Shown here in pieces: positions 16,345 through 24,265 of a stretch of DNA of 64,000 bases (its first letter is position 1; every line of letters starts with the position of its first letter). The DNA lies in assembly GCF_019880585.1 (NCBI RefSeq), contig NZ_JAINVV010000011.1, positions 372,001 to 436,000 on the forward strand. The letters are read 5' to 3'. Source of the stretch: Sphingomonas colocasiae. Lineage in GTDB: Bacteria; Pseudomonadota; Alphaproteobacteria; Sphingomonadales; Sphingomonadaceae. The notes below the pieces were generated by a model. The model had not been told where the DNA came from. It did no database searches and was given only the letters and a program-made list of their open reading frames with translations. The position numbers and the translations under genes were made by a program.

Positions 16345-17286
16345 TCAGCCCGCCTCGTCCGGATCGACGCGCATCGCCACCCCCGGCCGCGGCGTCTCGT
16401 TCACCCTCAGCTCGAAGATATCGGGCCGCGCATAATGGCCGACGACGTCGAGGTCGTAGCGCGCACCGGCCAGTTCGGCGGTATCGATCGTCGCGGTGAT
16501 CAGCGCGGTCTCCATCTCGATCGGCCCCGCGAGCACATCGCCCAGCGGGCCGACGATCATGCTGCCGCCACGGATCAGCGGGCGATCCGTCTCCCATCTG
16601 TCCGCCTGCGTGCCCAGTTCGCCGGGCGAGCCCATCACTTGGCACGCGCTGACCAGGAAGCAGCGCCCCTCATGCGCGATATGGCGCATGGTGCTGCGCC
16701 AGACGTCGCGATCGTCGACGGTGGGCGCGCACCAGATCTCGACATTCTTGGCGTACATCGCCGCGCGGAACAGCGGCATATGGTTTTCCCAGCAGATCGC
16801 GGCGCCCAGGCGGCCGGCGCGGCTTTCGACCACCGGCATGGTCGATCCGTCGCCCTTGGCCCAGATCAGCCGCTCCAGCCCCGTCGGCATCAGCTTGCGA
16901 TGCTTGGCGACAAGGCCCCGGCCGGGCTCGATGAACAAGGCGGTGCAATAAAGCGTCGATCCCGCGCGCTCGATCACCCCCAGCACGATCGCGGCGCCCG
17001 TGCGATCCGACAGCCCGGCCAGCGCCGCCACTTCCGGCCCGTCGAGATCGACGGCATTGGCATGATAGCGCGCGAACGCCGCCCGCCCCTCGGGCAGGCG
17101 ATAGCCCAGCCGCGTTCCGAAATCCTCGCCCTTGGGATAGCCGCCGAGCAGCGCCTCCGGCATCACCACCAGCGACGCGCCGGAAGCGGCGATCTCCGCC
17201 TCGAAGCCGAGGATCGCTTCCAGCGTCGCGGCCTTGCCACGAGGGTCCGAGCCGATCTGGAGGGCGGCGACAACGGTGCCGCTCAT
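16345..17286 (-). CDS. Nitrilase (branch 1, carbon-nitrogen hydrolase superfamily)
   Basis: This 313-residue cytoplasmic enzyme is predicted to hydrolyse nitriles to carboxylic acids and ammonia. The catalytic triad is complete: E44 in [10 protein letters not shown]131 in [12 protein letters not shown] and C165 in [10 protein letters not shown]. The CWENHMP context and the [10 protein letters not shown] segment are typical of true nitrilases rather than amidases of other superfamily branches. Length is slightly below the usual 320-370 because the C-terminal tail is short. Its ATG overlaps the stop of the DUF3291 gene by 4 bp, so the two are co-translated. Confidence 0.87.
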   Translation of the reverse strand: MSGTVVAALQIGSDPRGKAATLEAILGFEAEIAASGASLVVMPEALLGGYPKGEDFGTRLGYRLPEGRAAFARYHANAVDLDGPEVAALAGLSDRTGAAIVLGVIERAGSTLYCTALFIEPGRGLVAKHRKLMPTGLERLIWAKGDGSTMPVVESRAGRLGAAICWENHMPLFRAAMYAKNVEIWCAPTVDDRDVWRSTMRHIAHEGRCFLVSACQVMGSPGELGTQADRWETDRPLIRGGSMIVGPLGDVLAGPIEMETALITATIDTAELAGARYDLDVVGHYARPDIFELRVNETPRPGVAMRVDPDEAG

Positions 17287-17777
17287 GCGCAGCGATCCAG
17301 CAGCGGCTCTGCCTGCCCGGTACCCGGCGGGCCGAAAGGCCGGGCGAAGGTGAAGGCGTCTTCGCTCGGACCCTGCCGACGCAGCAGTTCGAGCCGCGCC
17401 TTGCCTTCGGCCGGCGTCGGGCGATGGCCGGCGGGAACCCACCAGAGCACCATCGCGAATTCCATGCGCTCGAACCATTCCTTGCGGCGGCGCATGATCT
17501 CCAGATGCGCGGGATCGCGATAGGTGAAGGCCGCCAGCGCATCGATATCGGCCCAGGTCGACATGTTGACGATCACGTCCGGATCGTCGAACGCTTGGAT
17601 ATCTGTGGCGTTGCCGCCCTCGCCCACCAGCCGCCAGACGAAGCCGGGGCTCCCTTCCGCGATCGCGTTGACGCGATCGAGATTGGCGATGAAATCGGCA
17701 TTGACCGGATCGGCCATCGGCACGCGGAACCGCGCGATGTTGATCTGCGCCAGATGATGGTCTCGGATCTCGGGCAT
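17283..17777 (-). CDS. DUF3291 domain protein
   Basis: This 164-residue protein has the DUF3291 pattern: [18 protein letters not shown] at the start, then [48 protein letters not shown] and [12 protein letters not shown]. The family adopts a ferredoxin-like alpha/beta barrel similar to monooxygenase ABM proteins, and its biochemical role is not established. It is translationally coupled to the nitrilase by a 4-bp overlap, which suggests action on the same substrate, perhaps forming the nitrile or handling its precursor; that is inference. Confidence 0.82.
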   Translation of the reverse strand: MPEIRDHHLAQINIARFRVPMADPVNADFIANLDRVNAIAEGSPGFVWRLVGEGGNATDIQAFDDPDVIVNMSTWADIDALAAFTYRDPAHLEIMRRRKEWFERMEFAMVLWWVPAGHRPTPAEGKARLELLRRQGPSEDAFTFARPFGPPGTGQAEPLLDRCA

Positions 17778-17846
17778 GGTAGATTCCTGAAGCGTTGAAT
17801 CGACCGTGACAGCAATGCACAGGCTGCACCGTCTTCACAAAGTTTT

Positions 17847-18677
17847 TCAGCCCGCCAGCAGCTTCGCCAGGCGCGGCGCGACGTCGCGGACGAAATAGCG
17901 CACACGCGGCGTGCGTTTCAGATCGGGGTGATAGAGCAGCCAGAGATCGGAGCCGAGCGCGTCGATCGGCCCTTCGACCGGCGCGATCGGCAGGCCGCGC
18001 GCCAGATAGGTGGGAAGCACGGCGCGGCCAAGGCCTGCGGCCGCAGCCTGCGCCGCCGCCCACAGGCTGTTGACGCGCAGCCGCAGCGCCTGCCCCGCCC
18101 GCTCCTCCAGCCAGACCGCCGCCGGCACCGCCGAAAGGCTATCATCGAAACCGATCCAGCCCTCCGCGCCGCCCGGAGCCGCGAATACGGCGAAGGTGAT
18201 CGCCCCGATCCGCCGCCCGATCAGCGTTTCGGGCGGAGTGCTTGTCGGCCGCACCGCGATATCGGCCGCGCGACGCGTCATGTCCGCCATCGCATTGCCG
18301 ATCGCGATGTCGATCCGCAATTCCGGATGGTTGGCGATGAAGGGCGCGATCGCCTGGCTCAGCATCGGCAGAACGGTATCGGTCGTGGTGACACAGAGCG
18401 TTCCGGTCAGCCGCCCGTCATGCCCCGCCGCCTTGCGCGCCAGTTCGTCGAGCGTCGACTGCATCGCATCCGCCGCGGCGATCAGCTCCTCGGCGAAAGG
18501 TGTCGGCAGATAGCGCCCGTCGAGCTTTTCGAACAGGCCCAGCCCCAGCCGATCCTCCAGCCGATGGAGCCGGCGATAGATTGTCGCGACATGCGTGCCG
18601 AGCGCGGCCGCGGCGCGCACCGGTCCGCCCGTCCGCGCGATCGTCGCCACCAGGCCGATATCGTCATGCTCGATCAT
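17847..18677 (-). CDS. LysR-type transcriptional regulator
   Basis: This 276-residue LysR-family regulator is at the short end of the family range. The winged helix is at residues 1-60 ([43 protein letters not shown]); the substrate-binding domain begins near [19 protein letters not shown] and contains the usual [10 protein letters not shown] and DIAVRP segments. It is divergent from azoR with 94 bp between starts, and a perfect 16-bp palindrome sits immediately before its ATG. It lies 69 bp upstream of the DUF3291-nitrilase pair on the same strand. Either neighbour could be its target; the divergent azoreductase is the classic arrangement. Confidence 0.85.
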   Translation of the reverse strand: MIEHDDIGLVATIARTGGPVRAAAALGTHVATIYRRLHRLEDRLGLGLFEKLDGRYLPTPFAEELIAAADAMQSTLDELARKAAGHDGRLTGTLCVTTTDTVLPMLSQAIAPFIANHPELRIDIAIGNAMADMTRRAADIAVRPTSTPPETLIGRRIGAITFAVFAAPGGAEGWIGFDDSLSAVPAAVWLEERAGQALRLRVNSLWAAAQAAAAGLGRAVLPTYLARGLPIAPVEGPIDALGSDLWLLYHPDLKRTPRVRYFVRDVAPRLAKLLAG

Positions 18678-18678
18678 C

Positions 18679-18694
18679 TTCGCATCGATGCGAA
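18679..18694. promoter_or_regulatory. Perfect 16-bp palindrome in LysR/azoR intergenic region
   Basis: TTCGCATCGATGCGAA reads the same on both strands and lies 1-17 nt upstream of the LysR start, on the side facing azoR. Its position over the likely ribosome-binding region would suit autorepression. LysR regulators usually bind such dyads; binding here is inferred. Confidence 0.45.
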
Positions 18695-18771
18695 ACCGAT
18701 ATGCACCGAAACGTCAAGTCTTTGCAGAAGTGCGACACTAGATCTCCCCCACCACCCAATGGGAGATCGCA

Positions 18772-19395
18772 ATGCCCATCCTGCTCCATATCGAAGCCTC
18801 GCCGCGCGGCGCGCGATCGGCCTCGACCGCGCTTGCCGCCCCCTTCGCCGCTGCGTTCGCAGGCTCGGGCTGGACGGTCGATCACCTGCCCTTGTGGCGC
18901 GATCCATTGCCCGAATTCGACGGCGCGATGCTCGACGCCAAATACAAACGCCTCGCCGGGCAGCCCTTCGATCCCGAACAGGCACGCGCCTGGGCGGAGG
19001 TCGCAGCACTGGTCGATCGCCTGCGTCGCGCCGATCGCGTGCTGCTGTCGACGCCGATGTGGAATTTCGGCATTCCCTACAAGCTCAAGCACTGGATCGA
19101 TCTGATCACCCAGCCCGGGCTCAGCTTCAGCTTCGATCCCGCCACCGGCTATGCACCATTGCTCGCGCCTCGCCCGGTGACGATCATCCTCGCCAGCGCC
19201 GGCGATTATCGCGAAGGCCCGAGTTGGGGCCGCCCCGATCTCGCCAGCGACTATCTGCGCGCCGCATTGGCGTTCATCGGCCTCACCGACGCAGAGATCG
19301 TGAGCGCAGGCCCGACGATCGGCGATCCACAGGCGATGACGACGGCGCGGCTGGCGGCGATGGCTCGCCTGTCCGCGATCGCGGCGGAGGGCTGA
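18772..19395 (+). CDS. azoR: FMN-dependent NADH-azoreductase
   Basis: This 207-residue flavodoxin-fold enzyme is predicted to reduce azo bonds and quinones with NADH and bound FMN. The FMN phosphate-binding loop is EASPRGARSAST (about 8-19); STPMWNFGIPYKLKHWID (about 96-113) is the conserved flavin-contact and dimer motif of AzoR, and SAGDYREG and DLASDYLRAALAFIGL complete the family pattern. Length is normal (about 200). The ATG follows GGGAGATCGCA. Divergent from the LysR regulator and 3 bp before the SMR transporter gene, so regulator, reductase and exporter may form one response to a toxic quinone or dye. Confidence 0.9.
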   Translation: MPILLHIEASPRGARSASTALAAPFAAAFAGSGWTVDHLPLWRDPLPEFDGAMLDAKYKRLAGQPFDPEQARAWAEVAALVDRLRRADRVLLSTPMWNFGIPYKLKHWIDLITQPGLSFSFDPATGYAPLLAPRPVTIILASAGDYREGPSWGRPDLASDYLRAALAFIGLTDAEIVSAGPTIGDPQAMTTARLAAMARLSAIAAEG

Positions 19396-19398
19396 GCG

Positions 19399-19725
19399 AT
19401 GGGCAATGCCATGGCTTGGGCGATGCTCGTCGCCTCGGGTCTTATCGACGTCGCCTGGGCCTATGCCGCGAAGCGATCGGCCGGCTTCACCCATATGGGC
19501 TGGAGCGCGATCTCGCTGCTGCTGCTCGCCGCGTTCATCATTTTGCTGACCCGGGCTTTGCAGGTCCTGCCGCTCGGCACCGCCTATCTCGTCTGGACGG
19601 GGATCGGCGCGGTCGGAACGCTCGCGCTGGGGGCGATCATGTTCGCGGAGCCGCTGGGCGGACCGCGACTGGCCCTTGCGGGCATCGTCCTGCTCGGCAT
19701 AGCGGGTCTCAAGCTGGCCGATTGA
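19399..19725 (+). CDS. SMR-family transporter (SugE/Gdx subfamily-like)
   Basis: This 108-residue protein has four membrane helices, the size and layout of small multidrug resistance proteins that work as dual-topology dimers. The GTAYLVWTGIGAVGT segment in helix 3 is the signature of the SugE/Gdx (guanidinium exporter) branch. The essential acidic residue of helix 1, normally Glu in GLLEVxWA, is Asp here (D17 in GLIDVAWA). This would still allow proton and substrate binding but with altered pKa. It starts 3 bp after azoR stops, so the two are almost certainly co-transcribed. The substrate is uncertain. Confidence 0.85.
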   Translation: MGNAMAWAMLVASGLIDVAWAYAAKRSAGFTHMGWSAISLLLLAAFIILLTRALQVLPLGTAYLVWTGIGAVGTLALGAIMFAEPLGGPRLALAGIVLLGIAGLKLAD

Positions 19726-19783
19726 GCCATTTTCGGTGCGGCCGGCCATGGCGGAACGCGTCCGTTTCCCATATTGACCACCC

Positions 19784-20620
19784 ATGCCGATCGCCGTTTT
19801 CGGACTGATCCTGTTCGCCGCCCTGCTTCACGCGGGCTGGAACGCGATCGTCAAGCGCGGCAGCGATACGCTGCTGACGACGGTGCTGGTGACGGCATCG
19901 GCGGCACTGGTCGCGGCGGCGGCGCTGCCGCTGCTGCCCGCCCCCGCCCCGGCGAGCTGGCCGTTCATCGCGGTCTCGGCGCTGTTCCAGATCGTCTATT
20001 TCATCCTGGTCGCCGCAGCCTATCGCGTGGCGGACATGAGCCAGGCCTATCCGCTGATGCGCGGCGCCGCGCCCCTGCTCGTTGCGCTGGCGAGCGCCGC
20101 CTGGATCGGCGAGCCGCTGTCCGCATCCGCCTGGGCCGGTGTCGCGGTGCTATCAGCGGGCATTTTCGGCATGGCGGCGGACGGGCGGCGCGGCGGCGAC
20201 CGGGCCGGGCTGCTGCTGGCCCTGCTCAATGCCCTGGTGATCGCGGGCTATACGGTGATCGACGGGCTGGGCGTGCGCCGCTCGGGCGCGCCCGCCGCCT
20301 ATACGCTGTGGATCTTCCTGCTGACCGGCCTGCCGCTCGCCGCCTGGGCGCTGCTGGCGCGGCGACGCGCCTTTGTCGGCTATGCCGCGCGCAACTGGCA
20401 TCTGGGGATGGCCGGCGGACTGGGGACGCTCGCATCCTATGGCCTGGCGCTGTGGGCGATGACGATGGCGCCGGTGGCGGTGGTCGCGGCGCTCCGGGAG
20501 ACATCGATCCTGTTCGGCGTCGCGATTTCGGGCATGGTGCTGAAGGAACGTGTCAGTACGGCGCGGATCGTGGCGGTTTGCGTGATCGCGGCGGGTGCGG
20601 CCATATTGCGATCGGGTTGA
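19784..20620 (+). CDS. EamA/DMT-family transporter
   Basis: This 278-residue inner-membrane protein has two EamA repeats and about ten hydrophobic helices. The N-terminal AALLHAGWNAIVKRG and the mid-protein YRVADMSQAYPLMRGAAPLLV are typical of the EamA branch whose members export metabolites. The second repeat begins near YTVIDGLGVRRSG. No substrate can be assigned. It lies 58 bp after the SMR transporter and 10 bp before a lipoprotein gene. Length is normal for the family. Confidence 0.86.
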   Translation: MPIAVFGLILFAALLHAGWNAIVKRGSDTLLTTVLVTASAALVAAAALPLLPAPAPASWPFIAVSALFQIVYFILVAAAYRVADMSQAYPLMRGAAPLLVALASAAWIGEPLSASAWAGVAVLSAGIFGMAADGRRGGDRAGLLLALLNALVIAGYTVIDGLGVRRSGAPAAYTLWIFLLTGLPLAAWALLARRRAFVGYAARNWHLGMAGGLGTLASYGLALWAMTMAPVAVVAALRETSILFGVAISGMVLKERVSTARIVAVCVIAAGAAILRSG

Positions 20621-20630
20621 AGGACGAACG

Positions 20631-21176
20631 ATGAAGATGTGGAGATCGATCGCGGTGCTGATCGCGCCACTACTGCTCGCCGCCTGCTGGGAGGGTGAGC
20701 CCTGGTACCCCGCCACCGAAGGACAGGCCGTGATCCCGGCCGGCGACTATCGCCTGGTCGAGCCCGGCGCCCCGCCCGAAGGCGACGAGATCCTGCTCGT
20801 CGCGGGCAATGACGATGGCAGCCAGTCGGTCACCGTCGAGACGCCGTGGCGCATCGTCAGCGTGCCGTTCGGGCCGGCGGCCGAGCGCAATTACCTCGTC
20901 CAGATGCAGAAGATGGGCGGCAAGGGGCATGATCTGGGCGCATCCTTCCTGCTGATGCAGGTCCGCGATGGACGCTACCTGATCACGATCCTGCCCTGCG
21001 GCGGATCGGTGCGCGCCGCCGTCGAGCGCGCGGGCGGATTCGTGTCGAGCGATCCCAACAGCGCGCCGACCTGCAATTTCCGCGATCGGGCATTGGTCGA
21101 ATCCCAGTTGAAGGCCTTTCTCGCCATGCCCGACAGGCCGGCGCCCGACATGGAACTGGTTCCGGTTTCCCGCTGA
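20631..21176 (+). CDS. Predicted lipoprotein of unknown function
   Basis: This 181-residue protein has a lipoprotein signal: MKMWRS, a hydrophobic stretch, then LLLAAC with the lipidated cysteine at residue 19. The mature part contains no domain I recognise; it has SQSVTVETPWRIVSVPFG and two further cysteines (ILPCGGS and PTCNF) that could form a disulphide. The ATG at 20631 follows AAGGACGAACG. It starts 10 bp after the EamA transporter gene. The codon usage matches the neighbours. A cell-envelope role is all that can be said. Confidence 0.7.
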   Translation: MKMWRSIAVLIAPLLLAACWEGEPWYPATEGQAVIPAGDYRLVEPGAPPEGDEILLVAGNDDGSQSVTVETPWRIVSVPFGPAAERNYLVQMQKMGGKGHDLGASFLLMQVRDGRYLITILPCGGSVRAAVERAGGFVSSDPNSAPTCNFRDRALVESQLKAFLAMPDRPAPDMELVPVSR

Positions 21177-21239
21177 CACGGCGATGCATCGACAGCATCG
21201 GATGCCGATGCCATGATCCCCGCTTCGGGGAGACGAGAC

Positions 21240-22283
21240 ATGCGTTTTTGGGGATTTGCGATCATTTCGGGGCTGATGGCGATCGCCGCGCAGGCGCAGC
21301 CGGCACCGCCCGCAACGCCCGATCCCCTGCTCACCCCCTATGTGAAGCCCGGCATACTCGCCCGCCTGCCCGACGGCCGCCGCATCCATCTGAAATGCAT
21401 GGGCAGCGGATCGCCCACCGTGATCATGACCGCGGGGCTCGGCGACTGGGCGCAGACCTGGCGCAACATCCAGCCCGCGATCGTGAAGGACAGCCGCGTG
21501 CGGGCCTGCGCCTGGGATCGCGCGGGCTTCGGCTTCAGCGACGGCAGCACCATCGAACAGGGCGTCGACACCACCACGTCCGATCTGGAAGCCGCGCTCA
21601 AAAGCGCGGGGATCAAGGGGCCTTACATCCTCGTCGGCCATTCGATGGGCGGCTATGAAACATTGCTGTTCAAGGATCGCCACCCGCAAGAGGTGATCGG
21701 CATGGTGCTCGTCGATCCCAGCATCCCGCACCAGGAAGCCCGGCAGAAAAAGGCCGCCCCAGCGCTGCCCGCCTTTGCCGACGAGATCTATGCGGGCATG
21801 CGGAAGAAAGCGCGCGATTGCGCGGCGGCGGTGGCGAGCGGCAAGCTGACCCCCACCTCCCCCGATCCCGACAATTGCCTGGCCTATCCGCCCACTTACC
21901 CCAGGGCATTGTCACAGGCGCTGAAGACGCGCGACATGAGCCAGGCGCGCTGGGCGGCGACGATCTCGCTCACCGCCAATTTCTCGCGCAGCACCGAACT
22001 CGTCGCCAATCCCGCGCGCGACTATGGCGCGATGCCGCTCATCGTCCTGTCCGCCGAGAAGATGCAGCAATTGCCCCCCGGCACGCCCCAGGCCGTGTTC
22101 GACCAGATCCCGGCCTTCCAGCTCGATCTGGCGCAAGCGCATCGCGAACTCGCGGCGCTGTCGTTACGCGGTGAAAATCGCCGCGTCGCCGACAGTGCCC
22201 ATTACATACAGGACGAACGCCCCGATCTGGTGATCGCCGCGATCAAGGACGTCATCGCGGCGGCACGGAAAACGGCGCGGTAG
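21240..22283 (+). CDS. Secreted alpha/beta hydrolase
   Basis: This 347-residue exported alpha/beta hydrolase has a signal peptide ending near AAQAQ (residues 1-20). The fold is clear from the oxyanion region VIMTAGLGDWAQTW, CAWDRAGFGFSDG, nucleophile S135 in VGHSMGGYE, the LVDPS strand and the late histidine in SAHYIQ. Family members are esterases, lipases or epoxide hydrolases; the substrate is not readable. The ATG at 21240 has GGGGAGACGAG upstream. It is convergent with the M20 peptidase, with only 5 bp between stops. Confidence 0.85.
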   Translation: MRFWGFAIISGLMAIAAQAQPAPPATPDPLLTPYVKPGILARLPDGRRIHLKCMGSGSPTVIMTAGLGDWAQTWRNIQPAIVKDSRVRACAWDRAGFGFSDGSTIEQGVDTTTSDLEAALKSAGIKGPYILVGHSMGGYETLLFKDRHPQEVIGMVLVDPSIPHQEARQKKAAPALPAFADEIYAGMRKKARDCAAAVASGKLTPTSPDPDNCLAYPPTYPRALSQALKTRDMSQARWAATISLTANFSRSTELVANPARDYGAMPLIVLSAEKMQQLPPGTPQAVFDQIPAFQLDLAQAHRELAALSLRGENRRVADSAHYIQDERPDLVIAAIKDVIAAARKTAR

Positions 22284-22288
22284 CCCGT

Positions 22289-23707
22289 TCAAGGCTGGTT
22301 CGCGTACGCCTTGACCAGATCGTAGAGGAATTCGCGCCCGACCATCACCGATCGGATCGCGCGTCGTTCGTTCAGGCCGTGCGATCCGTTGCCGTCAGGA
22401 TCGCCCCAGCCGCCGGGCACGCCATAGGTGGGGATGCCGATCGGCGCGAGATAGGTGGCGTCGGTGGCGCCGGTCGACATGGTCGGGATCAGCGGCACGC
22501 CGGGAAAATAGCGCGCGACCAGTTTTTCGGCGGGCTCCATGATCTTGCGGTCGAGCGGCGGGGTGACGGCGATCGGGCGCAGCCGCCCGACCAGGGTGAC
22601 GCTCACCTTGGGGTCGCCGATCGCCTGTTGCAGCGCGGCGCGCGTCGTGTCCTGGTCCTCGCCCGGCGCGATCCGGCAATTGATCGTCGCTTTCGCCCGC
22701 TGCGGCAGCGCGTTGGCGGCATGCCCCGCCTCCGCCATGGTCGCGACGCAGGTGGTGCGCAGCATCGAATTGAAGCCGCGATCTCTGGAGACGATCGCCT
22801 CAGCCGCCTTGTCCGCCGGATCCTGCGCAAGCCGCACCATCGCCTGGCCAAGTTCGTCGCTGCGCGCCGCCCCCGCCTTGGCGAAGAAGGCGCGTGTCGT
22901 GTCGTTGAAACGGATCGGGAATTTATAGGCGCGCACCTTCACCAGCGCATCGGCCAGTTCGTAGATCGCATTGTCGTCGACAGGGATCGAGCTGTGACCG
23001 CCGGGATTGGTCGCTTCCAGATCGAAGCTGCGATTGGATTTCTCGCCCACCTGCATCGATTGGGTGACGACCTTGCCCGTGCCGTCGGTACGGCCCCCGC
23101 CCCCTTCGTTGAGCGCGAATTCGGCCGCGATCAGATCGGGCTTGTTCTCCGCCAGCCATTGCGCGCCGTTCATCCGCGCACCCGATTCCTCGCCGCAGGT
23201 GAGCGCCATCTTGATCGTGCGCTTCGGCTTGAAGCCTTCCTTCTTGAACCGCGCCATCGCATCGACCCAGGCGGCGACCATCGCCTTCATGTCCGATGCG
23301 CCACGGCCGTAATAATAGCCATTTTCCTCGATGAACTTGTACGGATCGCGCTCCCAGTCCGCGCGCCGCGCATTGACGACGTCGAGATGGCCGAGCAGCA
23401 GCATCGGCTTCGCCGTTTTCGACGAACCCGGCAATATCGCGACCAGCCCGCCGTCGAGCGGGAACTGGTCGAGCTTGAACACGGTCAGCTGATCGTCGGT
23501 ATAGCCCGCCGCCTTCAGATGCGCCGCCATCTTCTCGGCCGCCAATGTGCAGCTTCCCGTCGCGACCGACGTGTCGGTCTCGATCAGCTCCTTGTAGAGT
23601 TCGCGAAACGCGACCTGATCGGGCCGAAGCTCGGGCGACTGCGCCGATGCCCCGCCGGAGGAGAGAAGCGCGAGCGCGCTGACGGCGGCGGCGAACGGAT
23701 ATTTCAT
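22289..23707 (-). CDS. Secreted M20-family zinc peptidase
   Basis: This 472-residue exported metallopeptidase has a signal peptide ending GASAQ (about 23). The di-zinc site is complete: LLGHLDVV (His, Asp), GRGASDMKAMVA (bridging Asp), LTCGEESG (catalytic and ligand Glu), and the late histidine in GSHGLNERR. A lid/dimerisation domain begins near SFDLEATNPGGHSSIPVDDNA. The family hydrolyses dipeptides, N-acyl amino acids or carboxy-terminal residues. It is preceded by 558 bp holding only repeats. A role in periplasmic peptide use fits the M28 peptidase and peptide-type receptors elsewhere in the window. Confidence 0.88.
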   Translation of the reverse strand: MKYPFAAAVSALALLSSGGASAQSPELRPDQVAFRELYKELIETDTSVATGSCTLAAEKMAAHLKAAGYTDDQLTVFKLDQFPLDGGLVAILPGSSKTAKPMLLLGHLDVVNARRADWERDPYKFIEENGYYYGRGASDMKAMVAAWVDAMARFKKEGFKPKRTIKMALTCGEESGARMNGAQWLAENKPDLIAAEFALNEGGGGRTDGTGKVVTQSMQVGEKSNRSFDLEATNPGGHSSIPVDDNAIYELADALVKVRAYKFPIRFNDTTRAFFAKAGAARSDELGQAMVRLAQDPADKAAEAIVSRDRGFNSMLRTTCVATMAEAGHAANALPQRAKATINCRIAPGEDQDTTRAALQQAIGDPKVSVTLVGRLRPIAVTPPLDRKIMEPAEKLVARYFPGVPLIPTMSTGATDATYLAPIGIPTYGVPGGWGDPDGNGSHGLNERRAIRSVMVGREFLYDLVKAYANQP

Positions 23708-24265
23708 CGGAATTCCCCCAGGACAATCGGCCGAACCAAGGGCTATGGGGCCACCGCGCCGCTGTCAAACCGGTTGCGCGCGCCCTCTTGTCATCCCCGC
23801 GCACGCGCATTGCTGTCCGGGATTTCATTCGGAGTGCGAGACGGCAAGAATTCTCCTCCCTGCGCGCAGCGTGGGGAGGGGGACCGCGGCGCGAAGCGGC
23901 GTGGTGGAGGGGAAATGGGATGCCTCCGCCCCGCACGATGTTCGAAGCGGATTCTTTCAGGATTTCCGTCGGCTACGACAGGGAATGATCCATCGCATCT
24001 TCCCCTCCATCACCGACCTGCGGTCGGTGAGTATCGGGTCGATCGTGCCCCCGGCACGATCTTGGATTGCCGGGGGCAATCCAACCCGCCACTCCCTCCC
24101 CATCTTCGATAGGGAGGAGAGGTTCGGCTGCGACGGCAAGATCATGTCTCGACAACGCAATTCCAGGCACTTTCGTCCAGTTTACGGAGCGCTCGCGGAA
24201 CTTCGGCAAACAAATCCCGGACACCAATGCGCGCACGCGGGGATGACAGGTTGGAGAAATCCCCG
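23708..24265. repeat. Nested intergenic repeat island, no gene
   Basis: There is no credible gene in these 558 bp. The outer arms at 23789-23825 and 24212-24248 are inverted copies that begin TGTCATCCCCGCG and run through GCGCATTG and TCCGGGATTT; they resemble the ends of the REP-like elements at 5345 and 16205. Inside lie two inverted copies of a second repeat: 23851-23915 (TTCTCCTCCCTG...GGTGGAGGGG) and 24001-24120 (reverse complement, ending TAGGGAGGAGA). The latter also holds small hairpins such as CGTGCCCCCGGCACG. The island looks like one repeat inserted into another. Confidence 0.75.

Noticed and set aside
23708-24265. Short open frames of 60-180 codons in the repeat island.
   Set aside because: They run through inverted repeats on both strands, have no start signals and no recognisable protein content.
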